From contig CP060755.1 of the NCBI GenBank assembly GCA_023205875.1, positions 1 through 64,000 of the forward strand: a DNA stretch of 64,000 nt, read 5' to 3'. Positions 17,183 to 27,784 of the stretch are shown here, piece after piece. Source of the stretch: Chloropicon primus. Lineage: Eukaryota > Chlorophyta > Chloropicophyceae > Chloropicales > Chloropicaceae. The position numbers and the translations under genes are program-made. Below the pieces are notes generated by a model. It made no database searches. It worked only from the letters and a program-made list of their open reading frames with translations, and was not told the DNA's origin. Positions within the stretch are counted from its first letter, which is position 1. Each line of letters opens with the position of its first letter.

Positions 17183-20100
17183 CTACCATCGCTCAGTCTT
17201 TTTCTTGATTCTTGGTGGCTGAAGAACATACTTTCGGGGCGCTACGGGAGCGTCTTCCCTCTCACTTGCTTCCAGAACCAATCTCTTTATTTCCGACCTC
17301 TCTTGCGCTTCCGCGGCCTGTCTACTCTCGTTCGCCTGGGCCATCTTCGCCGCCTTCGGGACAAGAATGTCTCGAACTGCGGCCTTCGTTCCCTTTTTGA
17401 TCATGACGTGGAATTGCACAGAGTTCCCGCTACCCCCGCTGCTTGTTGCGCCACCGCTGCCTTGGCTGAACTTGCTGATGATGGACCGATTTGCGGCAGG
17501 GAGGTTCATGTTTGAGGCTTTGGAGGCAAACTTGGCCGTGCCAAGGGACTCCTTCATCATTTGCTCGAACTCTCGTTCCAAGCTATCTTCCTCCTCCTTT
17601 GAGGGTTTGAGATGGTCCAAATTTTGTTTGATGGATATGATCTCGTCCTCTTCACTGTCCTCCTCAGAATCAGAGTATTCCGTGTCGCTTCCAGACACGG
17701 AACTTGAGTCGGACGTCACATCCTCTTCTTCCTCGATGTCTTTGGGTTCCACATTCATTTCGCCCCCAGAGACGCTGTCTTCGGACTCCAGGTCCATGTC
17801 TGTATCAGAGTCTTCCTCGCTTTCGTCCTCGGAATACTGTTCATCTTGCTTCGGGTCATCGTCTTGCACACTTTCCCGAGCCTCCGCTTTGCTGAAGTTC
17901 TTGTCCCTCCACTTCTTCAAGAAGAGGAGGAGGTCTTCGGGTTGCTCGCGCCTAATCGCAGCGAGCACCGCACCGATCTCCTGAAAGCTTTTGAATATCA
18001 CCATCTTGGGCTTGAGGCTCTGAAACATCTCTTGGATGTCGTAGCTGAGCTCATATGGCGTGTGATGAAGAGAGAGTAGATATTGCTGGTAGTAAACCAG
18101 GAACACGTCCAACTTCTTCACTGTGCTTCTGCGATTCAGACTTCTTCCGCAGGTGTTCAACAGCACGAGTACCAGCCTGGCGCGGAAGAGGTTGCTGATC
18201 TGGTCGGGCTTCTTCTTCTGCATCGATTGGCTGAAAAGAATCATGTACAGGGTGTTGAACACAGTTTCCGAATCCACCAGGCGGGCGTTGTTGTACAATT
18301 CACCCAAGAGGATCATGAAGGAAACGCGGTGCTGGTGTTGCGTGTAGTCATCCTGCTCCACTCCGATCTGGACCTCCTCCAGGACAGCATCGACAAAGTC
18401 AATGGCGATGTCATCGTGGTAGTTCGACAAGCCAGAAATTAGAGAAGCGAGAACAGGTATGCAGGAGATTTTAATGCTCCGGACATTCAACAACGTCTTG
18501 AGCAGGAATTCTCTTGCCACGGGCTCTTGCAGCGGAATCTTTCTGATTTGCCTGATGACTTGTTGCACCGTAGAAGGAGTCAGCCGCACAAATACCAGGT
18601 GCTCGATGTACTGATGAAGCGGGGGCAGCTCCTCCTTGTCTATGCCCTTCTCTGGAGGTTTGCTCGCATAGTACGCATTCTCCAGCAGAGTGTTTGCCCT
18701 AGGATCCAAATTTTTGGCATTCTTCTTCTTCATCATCACCTCCAAGATGTTCGACATCCTCACCGCAGTCTCGGGAGTCCTGAACAAAAAGCGACCTGCC
18801 GTCTCCAAAAGAGCTGAGAGGACGTCAATGCTCTTCTGTGTGAAGTCGTCCAGCAGAACCTTCAAAATCATGAAAGTGCTTGTGTAGGGCAAGAGCTTGA
18901 ACTTGGTCAGCTCTCCCAAAAATCGTATGTTCCTGATTCGCGACTCGTCCAGGTTCAGCGAGTTCTTGCTCATGAGAGACTGGAATTCTTCCTCAAGCAT
19001 CTTGCACAGAGAAGGCCCGACTTCGGGGTGAACTCGATTGAGGTTCACTGCGATTCGAGAGTAATACGGCAAGAGCTCCAAATGCTGCCTGGGGCAACTG
19101 AAAAGTTCCCTCACCACCCTCTTCCTCACACTCTTCAAGTTCATGTAGCAAAATTCCAAGGAAAGCTTGTCCGCAGAATCCCTGTTGAAGATGTTCTTCA
19201 ACTGAGACAACAGGTCCTCGAGTCGCAGCTGCTGGTCCGTCCTCAAAGGTTCTGACTCCCCGTCCTTTGAAGCCTCTTTGCCTTCCGCCCCAACCTCCTC
19301 AGCCTTTCCTTCTTCTGGGTTTCCTGCCTGTTCCGCATTGGAGGATTGCGTGCTGCTCACTAGGATCGTTGGGAGCTGCGCGCAAAGATTGGGCAGGTCC
19401 TCGTAGAAGGCTCTTGTTTCATCGTCATCAAAGGCGTGGCCCTCTTGCTCTGCGCCGATCCCGAAACCCGTTGCGACAAAGACGTTGCTGTCTTCGCTGG
19501 AAATCTGAGTCACTTCTTCCTTTGGCAAGGGAGGGACCACCTCGTCCAAGCTCTCAGAAAGGGATATCACGCTTGTTTGCAGCTTGTCGAAGCTCTTCCT
19601 TGCAGCTTCGTACTCTGCGATTTGGTTCTCTGAGAGCTCCCCCTTGGTGTGCATGGTCTTCTGGTTGCTCGACTCCATCTTACGCAGGTCCTTGCACTGC
19701 TGAAAGAGTTCATCCAGGCCGACCTTGTAAGCCTCGTGAAGGAGGTCGTGAAAGTGCTTCTGCTGGTTTGGCTTGAGAATCTCTTGCTCTTCGGCCTCCT
19801 TCTGCAAGGCCTCCACTTGCTCGGAGAAGGCCTCCTTTGCTGCCAGAATTTTCTCGCGAGCGGCCCCGCTAGCATCTGCCAGCCCATAGTCTTTCTCCTC
19901 TGGCTCTAGCCCGAACACGGGCAGGACGGGGGACGTCCCCAGGAAGTCCTCCTTGGCGTGCTTTGCAAAGGTGGCTAGCAGAGCCAAGGAGTTCTGGAAC
20001 TGATCTCCCGCTAGCCCATCCTTGACGAGAGTGGAGACTATGCCGTGCAGGAGCTCGAGGTCCGAGTGCACCCCCGTGAGAAAGAGCTCCACGATCAGCC

Positions 20101-21244
20101 TCAGAGTGTTTCTCTTCTTGGTCAGAGTCGGAGTCGCCTCGAAGTTTGCGTTGGTGATTTTCTGCAGGTTGGCCAGCAAGTTCTGCGTGAATTCTGCGTA
20201 CTTTATGTGGAGCAGGCAGCACACCTCGGCCACCGCGGAGACGTCCTTCTGCTTGAAGTTCACCTCCCCGATCGCGGCGGCGGCCTCGCTCACATATTTC
20301 CTCTGATTCACCTTCTCCACGTCCTGCAGGGTGCCGGCTTTGGTGTCCTCCGTGATTGTCCGCAGCTTCTTGTTCAGCGTCGTGTTGCGCTTGACGCTGG
20401 AATCGAGCTTGGTCAGCTGGGCTTCGCTCGGTCGCTCAGGATCCACGTTGCGGAGCCTGAGCTCCTTCCGTTTCTGTACCACCGCCCTCATCTTTTCCAC
20501 CTTCTCCACAGCTTCCTGCAGGCTCGCAAGGTATGAGCTGACCTTCTCCTCCGCATCTCTTGCGATCCTTTCCCGCTCCCGCTCCTCCTCCTCCCTCCGC
20601 AGCCTCTCCTCCTCCTCCTTCCTCCTGTTCTCCTCGTCCCTCTGCCTCTGCCTCTCCTTCTCCTTCTTCTGCCTCTTCTCCTCCGCGCTCGGAGCGCCGC
20701 CCTTGTCGCTCTTGCTCAAGCCACCGCGGTGGTCCTGGCCCTGGCCGTCAGCAGGCCTGGCCCCCTGCTGCTGCCTGCCCCGATTGCGGGACCGTCCGCC
20801 GGACTTCTTATTATGGCCCCACGGTCCTCCACCGCCTTTCCCGTCCCTGGCGTGGTCCGGGCCATGGTCCGAGTCCCGTCCCTGCTGCTGCTGCGGGGGT
20901 TTGGACTTGTCCCTGGGGCCGCCCGAGGCCTTGCCACCCGGCCTGCCCTTGCCCCTGCTGTTGCCCCTGTTGCCGGTGGTGTTTGATCCGGTGGCCTCCT
21001 CGCCGCCGCCCCCCCGCTGCGGATTCCTCGAATCCTGCTGCTGGTGTTGCGGCCTCCCCTTCTTCCTGTCCCCTCCCCCTGGCCTTCTCTTGTTCTGCTG
21101 CGACTTTTGTCCTCCTCCTCCTCCCGCGTTGGCGTTGTTCCCTCCGAGTCCCCCTTGTTGCTTGTTGTTGTTGTTGTTGTTGCTTTTGCTCGAGTTGCTC
21201 CCCCCCCTCCCCTTGTCCTGCTGGGACCCGGGCGGGTCTCTCAT
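17183..21244 (-). CDS. UPF2: UPF2, nonsense-mediated decay factor
   Basis: 1353-residue single-exon protein. UPF2 bridges UPF3 at exon junctions to the UPF1 helicase. The N-terminal ~200 residues are Gly/Gln/Asn/Arg-rich and disordered. A Glu/Arg-rich helix (about 195-235) follows, then MIF4G-1 with RKYVSEAAAAIGEVNFKQKD (about 318). MIF4G-2 begins at about 676 (LEDLLSQLKNIFNRDSADK) and MIF4G-3 at about 871 (LPPLHQYIEHLVFVRLTPS). The acidic stretch at about 1130-1220 (DESEEDSDTDMDLESED) and the C-terminal UPF1-binding region complete the normal order. The first ATG is at 21244; the frame extends further only through a GTG. Confidence 0.94.
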   Translation of the reverse strand: MRDPPGSQQDKGRGGSNSSKSNNNNNNKQQGGLGGNNANAGGGGGQKSQQNKRRPGGGDRKKGRPQHQQQDSRNPQRGGGGEEATGSNTTGNRGNSRGKGRPGGKASGGPRDKSKPPQQQQGRDSDHGPDHARDGKGGGGPWGHNKKSGGRSRNRGRQQQGARPADGQGQDHRGGLSKSDKGGAPSAEEKRQKKEKERQRQRDEENRRKEEEERLRREEEERERERIARDAEEKVSSYLASLQEAVEKVEKMRAVVQKRKELRLRNVDPERPSEAQLTKLDSSVKRNTTLNKKLRTITEDTKAGTLQDVEKVNQRKYVSEAAAAIGEVNFKQKDVSAVAEVCCLLHIKYAEFTQNLLANLQKITNANFEATPTLTKKRNTLRLIVELFLTGVHSDLELLHGIVSTLVKDGLAGDQFQNSLALLATFAKHAKEDFLGTSPVLPVFGLEPEEKDYGLADASGAAREKILAAKEAFSEQVEALQKEAEEQEILKPNQQKHFHDLLHEAYKVGLDELFQQCKDLRKMESSNQKTMHTKGELSENQIAEYEAARKSFDKLQTSVISLSESLDEVVPPLPKEEVTQISSEDSNVFVATGFGIGAEQEGHAFDDDETRAFYEDLPNLCAQLPTILVSSTQSSNAEQAGNPEEGKAEEVGAEGKEASKDGESEPLRTDQQLRLEDLLSQLKNIFNRDSADKLSLEFCYMNLKSVRKRVVRELFSCPRQHLELLPYYSRIAVNLNRVHPEVGPSLCKMLEEEFQSLMSKNSLNLDESRIRNIRFLGELTKFKLLPYTSTFMILKVLLDDFTQKSIDVLSALLETAGRFLFRTPETAVRMSNILEVMMKKKNAKNLDPRANTLLENAYYASKPPEKGIDKEELPPLHQYIEHLVFVRLTPSTVQQVIRQIRKIPLQEPVAREFLLKTLLNVRSIKISCIPVLASLISGLSNYHDDIAIDFVDAVLEEVQIGVEQDDYTQHQHRVSFMILLGELYNNARLVDSETVFNTLYMILFSQSMQKKKPDQISNLFRARLVLVLLNTCGRSLNRRSTVKKLDVFLVYYQQYLLSLHHTPYELSYDIQEMFQSLKPKMVIFKSFQEIGAVLAAIRREQPEDLLLFLKKWRDKNFSKAEARESVQDDDPKQDEQYSEDESEEDSDTDMDLESEDSVSGGEMNVEPKDIEEEEDVTSDSSSVSGSDTEYSDSEEDSEEDEIISIKQNLDHLKPSKEEEDSLEREFEQMMKESLGTAKFASKASNMNLPAANRSIISKFSQGSGGATSSGGSGNSVQFHVMIKKGTKAAVRDILVPKAAKMAQANESRQAAEAQERSEIKRLVLEASEREDAPVAPRKYVLQPPRIKKKTERW

Positions 21245-21675
21245 CAGGCACACGCGCACACTTCAAACCTCCTGTATCGGTATTGGTATCGGTATTGGTA
21301 TTGGTATTGCGATCGATATTCTACTGTTGTCCTCCAACCCACAGACCCAGAGAGAGACAGAGAGAGACGGAGTGTATTTGTGTGTGTGTGTGTGTGTGTG
21401 CGTTTTCCGTGTGTCCCCTCACGCGCTCCCCTCCACGCCCCGCCTCGCCTCGTCACGCCACACCACGGCCACGCTTTCCCCTCGTCCTCGCCCCCCCGCG
21501 CTCTCCGTCCTCGCCTCGCACGTGTTGCACGTGTTACACGTGTAGTTTTATCCAAATCGGTTTATCCAAAATCGCGAGCGCGAGGGCAGGAGAGAGAGAG
21601 AGAGAGAGAGAGGGAGGGAGGTACCTTGGTTGTGCTCCGGAGTGGCGACTGAGTGGCAGGACCTTGAGGGAGAGG
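21245..21675. other. UPF2/GUN4 divergent region with microsatellites
   Basis: Holds a TATTGG/TATCGG hexamer repeat (21272-21310), a (GT)n run (about 21378-21400) and a (GA)n run (about 21591-21612). No gene seen. Confidence 0.55.
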
Positions 21676-22555
21676 ATGAGGGGAGTGATGAGAATGAGGA
21701 AGGTGGGAGGGACGGGAACCGCGAGGGGGAAGAACGGACTCGTGGGGAGGACGACCAACACCAACACCACGGCTCCGGTCTGGAGACCTAGAGCGAGGGC
21801 GACGAGGGGAGGGGTGGGCCTGCGGGCGGGAAAGTCGGACCTCTCCTCGCTCTTCGACGGGACGCCGTCGTCCGCGAAGGGTGCAGGGAAGAAGAAGGAG
21901 AAGGAGGACCAGGGAGGACTCGACCAGGTCGAGCTCAAGTCAGACGTGAGTGGAGTGGTTTCCTTCCTCCAGGATATTTTTCTCAAAGCCCTGAGCCCTT
22001 CCAACTGACACGCAATTTGCTTGTTTTTCGTTCTCCCTCTCTCCTCTCTCTCTCTCTCTCTCTCTTTGTTAGCTCGGGCTGGACTACGGCCTGCTGAGGG
22101 ACCTCCTGGAGGCGGGGGAGTGGGAGAAGGCGGACGACGAGACGAGGCTGAAACTGATTCAGATGGCGGGCGAGGAGGCCGTGCTCCGCGGTTGGGTGTA
22201 CTTCACGGAGGTCAAGGACATCCCCGCGGCGGACCTTCAGACGGTGGACAAGCTCTGGCTCGCGGCCAGCGGCGGGAGATACGGGTACAGCGTGCAGAAG
22301 AAGGCTTGGATCAAGAGCAGGAAGGTGTGGACCAAGTTCTTCCAGGAGATCGACTGGGTCCAGGGGGAGAACAACGCGTACAGGAAGTGGCCCCTCGAGT
22401 TCATCTGGGAGGCGGACGCCAAGAAGGGCCACCTCCCGCTGACGAACGCGCTCAGGGGGACCCAGCTCCTCCAGGCCGTCCTCGAGCACCCTGCCTTCGA
22501 GGACAAGAAGAAGAAGGTGTCGACGAAAATCGGGACCGACTCCGTGAAGATATAA
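21676..22555 (+). CDS. GUN4: GUN4, tetrapyrrole-binding Mg-chelatase activator
   Basis: Two exons: 21676-21945 and 22073-22555, with a 127-bp intron (GTGAGT...TTAG, phase 0) whose 3' end is a long (CT)n tract; 250 residues. GUN4 binds protoporphyrin IX and Mg-protoporphyrin and stimulates Mg-chelatase in chlorophyll synthesis. The GUN4 domain starts at the exon junction (LGLDYGLLRDLLEAGEWEKA) and includes LQTVDKLWLAASGGRYGYSV and QKKAWIK, then WKPL-type WPLEFIWEADAKKGHLPLT. Exon 1 supplies an Arg/Thr-rich plastid transit peptide (MRGVMRMRKVGGTGTARG). Divergent from UPF2. A TGTAA at 22656-22660 may be the green-algal poly(A) signal. Confidence 0.93.
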
Positions 22556-23070
22556 AGAGAGAAGAGAGGAGTGGAGTGGAGAGGAGAGGATATTCGACCA
22601 TTGTTGAGTGTCAAGGGAGGAGGAGTGTGGTTTCTCTCTTCCTGGTTTGCTTCATTGTAACTTGTATTGATATCTATGGGCTTCACTCGGGCGTCTTGTT
22701 TGTTTGTTTGTTTGTTTTGTCGAAGGTTTAGGCATGCATCCAAAGAAAAGAAAAGATCGAGCGAGTGAGAGACGGAGGTGTTTTTGAAGTCCAGTTTCCG
22801 ATGCTCTTGTCCTGTCCTGTGTTCCTTTTTCCCTGTCCCCTCCTCCCTCCCTCCTCCCCCTCTTCCTCTTATCTTGTTTGTGCGGGTGTTTGTTGATTGG
22901 CTGTTTCTGGATCTGTGTTTCCCAATGGAAAACGCGACTAACGGGGGAGAGATCACAAAGAGGGAGATCCAGGACCCAGGACTGGCTCAGAACATCATCA
23001 CCACCACGACGACGACGACGACGACGACGAAGCACCTTCGAACACACACACATACACACAGAGGAACGAC
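22556..23070. other. GUN4-psbX spacer
   Basis: 3' UTR of GUN4 and 5' region of psbX. It has a (TGTT)n run at about 22697-22714 and an (ACG)n run with CA repeats at about 23007-23060, next to the psbX start, much like the arrangement upstream of cytochrome c1. No gene seen. Confidence 0.5.
22656..22660 (+). terminator. TGTAA poly(A) signal, GUN4
   Basis: TGTAA about 100 bp after the GUN4 stop. The pentamer is the common polyadenylation signal in green algae; a short motif, so weak on its own. Confidence 0.35.
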
Positions 23071-23928
23071 ATGAACGCTGCCGTCGTGAGAATGAACTGC
23101 CGCGCCACTGGGGCCGGAGCGAGGACGACTGCCGCCGCGCTACCAGCAAGGAGGACCGTCGCACAGAGGGGTAAGCCACAACGCAACACAACACAACGCA
23201 ACGCAACGCAACGCAACGAAGAAGAGAGGGAAGGAGACCGCGAAGAGAGAACGGGATCAAGATCGAGACCACGACGCGATCCCGGATCCTGCCCTCTCGA
23301 ACGCACGAGGAGGAGGAAGGCGACGAGGCGTGCCGGGAAAACAAAACACGCGCGGCACATCGCGTGAGAAACGAAACGAAACGAAACGACGAAGATCGGC
23401 GCGACCCGACCGACTTGCCTGGAGGCAGCGGACTGACCCCGGAGATCTCCTCGCTATAAACCCCTCTCCTTTCGCCTCGCAGGAGTCCGCGCGACTAGGA
23501 AGGCCACCGTCATGAGGTACGTCGTGGGAGCAGCTGGAGGAGGAGGAGCGTGCGCGCGCGCACTGCACTGCACTGCACTGCAACGTCGAGAAGAGCGTGC
23601 GCGCACGCGCGCGATGCGAAGCCCTGCAGGACCTTGCCGCTGCTTTCGATTCTCTTTGGAACGAGGACTGACCGACCTTTTTTCGTTCGTTCGCGTCCTT
23701 TCGCACTGCAGCTCCAAGATTAGCCAGACCGAGAAGCTTCAGGCCGCCTTCTTGGTTAGTTCTGCCGCCGCCTTGGGAAGCCCTCTCATCCCAGCCGCCG
23801 AGGCTGCCACCGTCTCCCCATCCTTGAGGAACTTGCTGAGGAGCGTCGTCGCGGGTGGATTTATTCTTGCTGCCATCGCCGGTGCCCTCTCCACCATCTC
23901 CAGGTTCGACAGGACGGAAAGAAGATAG
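23071..23928 (+). CDS. psbX: Photosystem II subunit PsbX, three exons
   Basis: Exons 23071-23170, 23483-23516 and 23712-23928 (donors GTAAGC and GTACGT, acceptors GCAG and GCAG, phases 1 and 2) give 116 residues. The middle exon is only 34 nt. The mature C-terminus TVSPSLRNLLRSVVAGGFIL followed by AAIAGALSTISRFDRTERR matches PsbX, a one-helix subunit at the periphery of PSII near cytochrome b559. The N-terminus is bipartite: an Arg/Ala-rich stroma-targeting part, then a hydrophobic thylakoid-transfer part ending LIPAAEAA before the cleavage site. The introns contain CAACG and GCACT short tandem repeats. Confidence 0.9.
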
Positions 23929-24824
23929 GTTACCCAAGGACAGCAACCGAGGAGGACGAGATGGGCAAAGCAACAACTTTTTTCTCCGACCCTCGCAAAA
24001 TAATGGGAGCATTGTGTCATGCCATATGACTAGAATTTCTTTTCGAGACGGGAGCCAACACGACCGGAGCCAACACGACTACCCCCCCCCTCTCTCATCC
24101 CCGAGTAGTTGCGCAGGTCCCAAGAAGTCTTGCGCGTCGTTCCTCCCCCCGTCCACCTCCCCGCTCCTGTTTCTCTCGAGACTCCCCCTCCTCCTCCCCT
24201 CATCACCACGTCACCGTCATGTGTCCATCGTCATGTGCCGCTCCTGCTGATGATCCTTGGCCGTTCCCTCCCGTCGTGCCTCTCATTCTGTGATTGAGGT
24301 GTCTCCCAGCACAACAACGGACAAATCCTTCCCTCTTCCTCTTCCTCCTCCTCCTTCTCCTCCTCCTCCTTCTCCTCCTCCTTCTCCTTCTCCTTCTGTT
24401 CTCCTTCTGTCCTCTCGTCCTCCCGTCTCTTGGATTCTCTTACTTCATTACCATTACGTCTTGAAGGACAAAAGGCTCTTTCGTGCTGGGCTCAGGGAGG
24501 GAAGGAGCAGACAACGAAGCAGGGGGCGGGACCCGCACACAACACACAACACAACACACAACACAACACACAACACAACGCGCACACCAGGACGAAACAA
24601 GACAACCACAAGATTGGATCTTTGTCGAGAAAACGACAAGAGAGAGGGAGAGAGAGGAAACAAGGCGACTTGACAAGGGAGCTCGACAGATTGGTTGGCG
24701 TTATTTCATTTCCTGTTGGGGGAAGGAGCCCGCTGTGCAATGGGCAAGACGAACGGGCGAAAAGGTTGGCTGTAGCAGCTTCGTTTTGAGTTGGTTGTCG
24801 GTTGCTGGTTGAGGTACCTGCGCC
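23929..24824. other. psbX/PX-gene spacer with repeats
   Basis: 896 bp with CT/CTC-rich tracts (24330-24400) and a tandem ACACAAC-type array (about 24535-24580). Open frames here are low complexity. No gene supported. Confidence 0.5.
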
Positions 24825-27668
24825 ATGGCGTCGGGGGAGGCGGGCGGCGGCCTGGTCCTCAAGGTGCTGCGCCGCGTGAGGGGTTTGTTGACAGACTTGG
24901 GACCCAAGATAGACAACGAATACCGATATGTGATACTCTCGTTCTGCGTTCTCCTTGCGGCGATGACTTTGACGTGGACAGGAGACACCGTGTTCGAGAA
25001 TATCCCCTTGGCCATGTTTGCGGTCGGCAGCGCGGCTTGGCTCTACAACAAGCAAGCGCGCTTGTACGAGCTGCTCCGTGCGCAGGAGCAGGGGGAGAAG
25101 TCCAAGGAGAACGCCCTGTCGCGAGTGTCTTCGGCAGTCGACTCGAGCAAGGAGTCCGAGAATGGCTGGCGCTCGCTGGTGAGGGCCCCAAAGGTGGAAG
25201 AGTCTTGGGAAGTCTTCGCCTCGTGCATCGTCCAAGAGTTCATATACGATCTGTGGTACGTCTTCATCACGAATGATGTGGAGTTCCCTGCTGTCGTGAG
25301 GGTGATCCTGAACGGCGCTTTTGGTGAGCTTGCGCTGAGGGGCAGAGCCCTGGACATGCCCAGCATCATCAGCGAGACTTGCGAGGCCATCAGCGAGCAG
25401 CTCGAGCTGTTCAGGACGACGAGGGAAGAGGTCGGCCCGAGCTTCAAGCACTTGTCTTACGCCAAGCGGGACTACAAGCTCAAGCAGCAGCTGCAGAAGA
25501 ACCATATGCTCCACCCGGCTGTCGAGAGCGAGAAGCAGAAGAAGCAGGTCCTCAAAGTCGTCTTTGACACCGTGTCCAAGATCTTGCTTTGCAAGCAGGA
25601 CGCCTCGAGGCCCGTGCTGAGAATCATCGTGAGGGAGCTCCTGGCCAACTCGGTGATCGAGCCCCTTCTCGTGTACTTCACCCCGATGCAAGGGAACTGC
25701 CTGCTGCTCGCTGGACTCACGATGGGAAGCGGAGAGGAGAAGGACAAAGAGGAGGACAAAGAGGAGGACAAGCCCGACAAGGTTGGGGATATCAAGTGGA
25801 GGGCCAAGCAGAGCGAGAACTTTGAGAACAAGACCAAGTCAAACCCAAGTATCGTGTACACGTCCACCTCGGGCAAGAAAGACAAGAAGAAGAAGGGTGC
25901 CAAGACTAAAGACGACGGGGACTCCCGCGCACCGGCGTTCGGGACGATTGAGGAGTCCAACGACGAGGCCGCCGGCACGGAAAAGAAGGAGGCTGTCAAC
26001 AGGGCTGTCCCTAGCTTCTCCTGCAGGCCGGTGGTCAAGGTCCTCTCCGCGGAGGAGAAGTTCGACAAGAACATCAGTGGAAAGAAGCGCTTCATCGTGT
26101 ACACGATCCGAGTGAAGGAGGGTTACAGGCAGTGGTACATCTACAGGAGGTACCGCAACTTCACGACCTTGCACAAGCGAATGAGGATCATCCCTGGCTA
26201 CGCCTTCAAGCTCCCGCCGAAGAGGATTTTTGGGTTCACTCACATGTCCGAGCAGTACGTGCAGAACCGGTGCGACGGGCTCAATCTTTACATCCACCAA
26301 CTCCTTCACAGCAGCATCTGGCAGTGCCAGGAAGTTGCTGATTTCTTGTCCGAGGGCTCTGACGTGTACGGCATCGAGAGCCGGGAGGAGGAGAACGTGA
26401 TCCGTAGGCTTGGGACGGACATCTCGGAGGTCTCCAAATCGGTCGGGAAGAAGTTTGAGGCGACGTACCAGGGCTTCGGGAACATCTTGGCCAACGAGTA
26501 CCAGAAAGTTGGAAAGCTGGGAGCCACCAGCGGAAAGGTCGTGAAGAGCGTGCTTTTCGAGTGGAGGAAGAAGCCCAAGAAGGAGGACAGCAGGCCCTCG
26601 GCCCAGGAGCTCAGCGAGCACGTCAAGCTGTTCCAAGAGTTGAAGACGATGAAGAAGCAGTACAGCATGCAGCCAAGCTCTGGGGAGACCAAGACAATAG
26701 GAGAGAAGAGCGAGGACGAGCTGATCAAGGAGTACCTCAGCGAGGTGACCCAAGAGCTCTACCTCAGGACGGCGGTGGACAACATGACGGGTCCCATTCT
26801 GGGTGTGATTGACACGCTGTTCCAGCTGGACACCACAGCTTTCTTGAGGAGGCAGGTCGTGGGGGTGACCAAGCAGCTCTTTGAGGTCTTCGTGGGGTCC
26901 AGGGTGGAGAAGTTCCTGATGAGCAAGGTCAAGGACCTTTGCACAGAGGAGACTGTGTCCAGCATCATCGACTCCATTGTGGACTCCCTGTGGCCCAACG
27001 GCCTGTGGATGGCCCCGCCGGAGACGGATGAGGCCGGGGTGCCCATCGTGCCGGAGAAGCCCCTTCAGGCCTGGGAGAGGAAACCTTCCTTTTCCCCAAG
27101 CTTCAGGCCCTCGATCAGCATTCATGAGCAGCTCCAGGAGAGGAGGGAAAGGAGCTTTAGCAGGCTGCTGCCCACTCTGAGCGAGACGAACTCCCCGAGA
27201 CTCAAGCCTGGTGGAAGCGCCCCACCCCTGAAGAAGACGTTCTCCATGACTGACTCCCGGCTAAACGATTACACGCGCATCCAGAGGGCCTTGTCCGCCA
27301 TTGTGCCGCCGGAGCAGCTCGAGATCATGAACGACGAGGAGGTCGAGACGAGAGAGAAGGTCAAGGAGGCCATAAAGGACTTGGTGCCTCCCAAGGCGGT
27401 CTCCACCCTGATCGGGAAGAGGAACTTCCTGCAGGGCATCAACGACTTGTTTGACTTCATCCAGTCGGAGACCATGATGGCTCAGCTCGGCCACCTCATT
27501 CTGGAGATCATCCTCGTCAAGGAGTTCCCAGAGCTCGAGGCCGTGTACGCAAGAATCAGGAACGGCGACCTTCGCTTGGTGGACCAGGAGCCCGAGGGGG
27601 CTGAGGCTGAGGCAGGGACGACGACGACGACGAAAGCAGAGAGTAGACAGACGCGAGGGTTGGGGTAG
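24825..27668 (+). CDS. PXA-PX-nexin C sorting-nexin-like protein
   Basis: 947-residue single-exon membrane protein. Two hydrophobic segments near residues 35-75 are followed by a PXA domain (about 120-290; WEVFASCIVQEFIYDLWYVF). A Lys/Asp-rich linker leads to a PX phosphoinositide-binding domain (about 418-520; YRQWYIYRRYRNFTTLHKRM, and the KLPPKR motif). A nexin C-terminal domain follows (about 645-740; LFEVFVGSRVEKFLMSKVKD). There is no RGS domain, so it is closer to plant and fungal PXA-PX-nexin proteins than to animal SNX13/14/25. Expected role: endosomal or ER-contact-site membrane tethering. ATG is in a GCCATGG context. Confidence 0.87.
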   Translation: MASGEAGGGLVLKVLRRVRGLLTDLGPKIDNEYRYVILSFCVLLAAMTLTWTGDTVFENIPLAMFAVGSAAWLYNKQARLYELLRAQEQGEKSKENALSRVSSAVDSSKESENGWRSLVRAPKVEESWEVFASCIVQEFIYDLWYVFITNDVEFPAVVRVILNGAFGELALRGRALDMPSIISETCEAISEQLELFRTTREEVGPSFKHLSYAKRDYKLKQQLQKNHMLHPAVESEKQKKQVLKVVFDTVSKILLCKQDASRPVLRIIVRELLANSVIEPLLVYFTPMQGNCLLLAGLTMGSGEEKDKEEDKEEDKPDKVGDIKWRAKQSENFENKTKSNPSIVYTSTSGKKDKKKKGAKTKDDGDSRAPAFGTIEESNDEAAGTEKKEAVNRAVPSFSCRPVVKVLSAEEKFDKNISGKKRFIVYTIRVKEGYRQWYIYRRYRNFTTLHKRMRIIPGYAFKLPPKRIFGFTHMSEQYVQNRCDGLNLYIHQLLHSSIWQCQEVADFLSEGSDVYGIESREEENVIRRLGTDISEVSKSVGKKFEATYQGFGNILANEYQKVGKLGATSGKVVKSVLFEWRKKPKKEDSRPSAQELSEHVKLFQELKTMKKQYSMQPSSGETKTIGEKSEDELIKEYLSEVTQELYLRTAVDNMTGPILGVIDTLFQLDTTAFLRRQVVGVTKQLFEVFVGSRVEKFLMSKVKDLCTEETVSSIIDSIVDSLWPNGLWMAPPETDEAGVPIVPEKPLQAWERKPSFSPSFRPSISIHEQLQERRERSFSRLLPTLSETNSPRLKPGGSAPPLKKTFSMTDSRLNDYTRIQRALSAIVPPEQLEIMNDEEVETREKVKEAIKDLVPPKAVSTLIGKRNFLQGINDLFDFIQSETMMAQLGHLILEIILVKEFPELEAVYARIRNGDLRLVDQEPEGAEAEAGTTTTTKAESRQTRGLG

Positions 27669-27784
27669 ACCAGGAAGAAGAGACGGATCTGCGGAGCGAA
27701 AGCGTTTTCTTCTCTGTGTATAATAGTACTAGGAACCCTAAAAAACAGTAATATTATTAGGTATTTTTCAGACGCCTCATATCC

